Origin: an uncultured Clostridia bacterium
Lineage (GTDB): Bacteria; Bacillota; Clostridia; Oscillospirales; Ruminococcaceae
Direction: 5' to 3'
DNA: 52,202 nucleotides
Assembly (NCBI GenBank): GCA_947631535.1
Contig: CANRLU010000005.1
Span: forward strand, 1 to 52,202
Part shown: positions 50,549 to 52,202 of the stretch, piece by piece
How positions within the stretch are numbered: the stretch's first letter is position 1
Layout of the letters: every line of letters begins with the position of its first letter
The notes under the pieces: model-generated
Database searches by the model: none
Seen by the model: the letters and a program-made list of their open reading frames with translations, nothing else
Told to the model about the DNA's origin: nothing
Program-made: the position numbers and the translations under genes

Positions 50549-51991
50549 TCAGCTCGTAGTGAAGTCCTCGTCCGAAATCTTTATCTCGAACCAGAAAGTC
50601 GAGCCTTTTCCGAGTTCCGACTGCACCCCGAAGCGCATGCCGTGAAGCCTGAGTATCTCCTTTACTATCGAGAGCCCGAGGCCGGTGCCGGTGACGTCGC
50701 GCTTGGTGCGCTCGTCTCGGTAGTAGCGGTCGAACACGAGCGGGAGCTTTTCCTTTTCAATCCCCACGCCGAAGTCAACGACCTCTATCCTCACGGTGTG
50801 TTCGAGGTTGCGCTGGCGAACGATTATCCTGCGCGAGTCGCCGGAATAGTTCACAGCGTTGTCGATGAAGTTGCGGAGCACCTGCTCGAGGCGCTGCTCG
50901 TCGCCTATGCAGAGGACGTCGGCGTCGTGCTCTATCTCAAACTCAAAGCCGGTGCGTTCCGAAAGCGCCTGATACCGCGAAACGGTGTCGTCGATGAAAT
51001 CGTTGACCGAGAACTGCGTCCGCTTGAGCTCTATGCTGCCGTTCTGGAGCTTCGAAAGCTCCAAAAGGTTGCTCACGAGCGCCGAAAGCCTGTCGGCCTC
51101 GTCGATTATCACCTTGAGGTGGGCGCTGCGCTTTTCGGGATTGTCTCCCGAGAGGTCGCGTATCATCTCGGCGTAGGCCTTTATCATCGTCAGCGGAGTC
51201 CTTAAGTCGTGCGAGACGTTCGCGATGAGGTCGTTTCTCAGCGAATCCACCTTCGATATCTCCGAGCCGGCGTAGTTGAGCGCGTCGGAGAGCTCGTTTA
51301 TCTCGGCGTAGCTTCCGCCCTCAAAGTGAGCGGTGTAATCGCCCGAGGCAAGGCGTTCAGCGGCGGCGGTTATGTTCTTAAATGGCCGTGAGAGGCGGTT
51401 TGAGAGCAGGAAGGTTATAAACAGCCCGAGGAAAAGCGTTATCAGCGAGATAAACACGAGCTGCTCTTTTATCACCTCTGCCACGGGGCCTATCGGCTCG
51501 AGAGAGGCGTTGATGAAAACAAGGTAGCTGTCGTTGAGCTTGCTGCCGTAGATAAATTCGGTGGTGTTAAAGCGCTCGTTGGTCGTCACCGAAAGGTAAT
51601 ATCCCTGCTCGCTCTTCATAAGCTGCGAGCGGTAATAGAAGAGCCTGTAGCCGTCGCCCGAAGTCAGGGCGGAGAAGCCACCCATAAAGTCGGCGGATAT
51701 TACGGCATTGCCGTTGATGTCGGTCACGACCACCGTCATCGTGTTGCTATGGGCGAGGTCTTCAATAAAGGTGCGGTTAGAGAGCGGGTGCTCGCTGTCG
51801 AACTCCGAGGATATAGTCGAAGCTATGCGGTATATCTTCGAGCGGATGGTTGCCTCGTAGTATTTGTCGAGCGTGAAGACCTGAAAGAACCACACGATTA
51901 TCAGAATCACCGCGGTAAAAACGGCGAAATACACCCATATCGTCGAGCGCAGGGTGAGCGTTTTGCGCGCCGGCTTATTTGATGTTGTCAA
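50549..51991 (-). CDS. two-component sensor histidine kinase
   Basis: A 480-residue membrane kinase. Two transmembrane helices (about 17-38 and 177-198) flank an extracellular sensor domain of ~135 residues. A HAMP domain follows (about 198-250), then the phospho-acceptor His261 in NVSHDLRTPL and the ATPase domain with NFIDNAVNYS (N box), VDFGVGIEKEKLPLVFDRYY (G1/F box) and GTGLGLSIVKEI (G2). The start is TTG at 51991, inside the last 17 bases of the response regulator gene. It converges on the transporter cluster; the sensed signal is unknown. Confidence 0.93.
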   Translation of the reverse strand: MTTSNKPARKTLTLRSTIWVYFAVFTAVILIIVWFFQVFTLDKYYEATIRSKIYRIASTISSEFDSEHPLSNRTFIEDLAHSNTMTVVVTDINGNAVISADFMGGFSALTSGDGYRLFYYRSQLMKSEQGYYLSVTTNERFNTTEFIYGSKLNDSYLVFINASLEPIGPVAEVIKEQLVFISLITLFLGLFITFLLSNRLSRPFKNITAAAERLASGDYTAHFEGGSYAEINELSDALNYAGSEISKVDSLRNDLIANVSHDLRTPLTMIKAYAEMIRDLSGDNPEKRSAHLKVIIDEADRLSALVSNLLELSKLQNGSIELKRTQFSVNDFIDDTVSRYQALSERTGFEFEIEHDADVLCIGDEQRLEQVLRNFIDNAVNYSGDSRRIIVRQRNLEHTVRIEVVDFGVGIEKEKLPLVFDRYYRDERTKRDVTGTGLGLSIVKEILRLHGMRFGVQSELGKGSTFWFEIKISDEDFTTS

Positions 51992-52202
51992 ATTTATATC
52001 CCATTCCTCTCAATGTAACTATGAGGTCGCGGTAGGGGCCGAGGCTGTTGCGGAGCATTTTTATGTGAGTGTCAACGGTGCGGTCGTCGCCGTAAAAGTC
52101 GAATCCCCACACCTCTTCAAGGAGCTTCTCGCGCGACATCGCGATGTTCATATTCTTTGCGAGGAAGAAAAGAATGTCATACTCCTTCGGGGTCATCTGG
52201 AC
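51975..52202 (-). CDS. OmpR-family response regulator, C-terminal part (cut by window edge)
   Basis: The final 75 residues of a winged-helix response regulator; the receiver domain lies beyond the window. LTPKEYDILFFLAKN-type sequence (MTPKEYDILFFLAKN), the recognition region REKLLEEVWGFDF, and DDRTVDTHIKMLRNSLG identify the OmpR/PhoB DNA-binding domain. It ends LRGMGYKFDNIK and overlaps the kinase gene by 17 bases, so the two are translated together. Confidence 0.9.
   Translation of the reverse strand, partial: VQMTPKEYDILFFLAKNMNIAMSREKLLEEVWGFDFYGDDRTVDTHIKMLRNSLGPYRDLIVTLRGMGYKFDNIK

Noticed and set aside
50549-52202. The two-component system as a BceRS-type sensor of the FtsX permease
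   Set aside because: The kinase has a normal ~135-residue extracellular sensor domain, unlike BceS kinases, which have almost none; and the genes are convergent with the permease. A regulatory link is possible but not supported by sequence.

Overview
The window looks like a chromosomal segment of a Gram-positive, endospore-forming member of the Clostridia, most likely an Oscillospirales-type gut bacterium. This is inferred from a GerA-type germination operon, a fused SecDF, NrdR, RNase Y, a FakA-like protein next to an Asp23 protein, a T-box leader, many consensus housekeeping promoters, and a bile salt hydrolase. No rRNA, tRNA or CRISPR array was seen.

Layout. 0-2.7 kb: a recombinase remnant, a DUF975-like membrane protein, a small lipoprotein, and the first complete copy of a ~345-bp dispersed repeat. 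2.7-7 kb: secDF; then on the minus strand nrdR and a DUF421/DUF4363 pair. 7-10.7 kb: gerA-gerB-gerC. 10.7-12.8 kb: asp23-like and fakA-like. 12.9-17.6 kb: a heterodimeric ABC exporter, a DUF4830 protein and an RsuA-type pseudouridine synthase. 17.7-20.3 kb: an MsmX/UgpC-type sugar ABC ATPase and an SGNH esterase lipoprotein, followed by the second copy of the repeat. 20.6-24.1 kb: a promoter-like site with a 10-G spacer, bile salt hydrolase and a SanA-like protein (minus strand), a hairpin-rich intergenic mosaic, and a C39-like peptidase. 24.1-26.6 kb: a Thr-type T-box operon (minus strand) with an unknown ORF followed by a TGS-less threonyl-tRNA synthetase. 26.7-30.2 kb: RNase Y and a strongly codon-biased surface protein with an NPPTG-like sorting signal.

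30.4-50.5 kb is the most interesting region: a mostly co-directional cluster of 13 genes. A strong promoter and structured leader precede two LolD/MacB-type ATPases, the second fused to an AbrB-like domain. Next come a 971-aa solute-binding protein without a lipobox, a sugar permease pair, a propeller-TPR-membrane protein, a YIP1 protein, a secreted DUF5696 protein, a second sugar permease pair and a GH26-like lipoprotein. The cluster ends with a MacA-like lipoprotein, a 939-aa double FtsX permease and a small membrane protein. The two sugar permease pairs have no ATPase of their own, so the MsmX-type ATPase at 17.8 kb is the obvious candidate motor. The two ATPases at the front have no permease beside them, so the double FtsX permease 16 kb downstream is their obvious partner. 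A convergent two-component system (histidine kinase plus a response regulator cut by the window edge) closes the window. I read the cluster as one cell-surface system that coordinates glycan capture and cleavage with a MacAB-like machine; its job is not known to me.

A second finding is the dispersed repeat. Its two full copies differ in sequence but keep perfect hairpins through compensatory changes, which points to selection on structure rather than coding.
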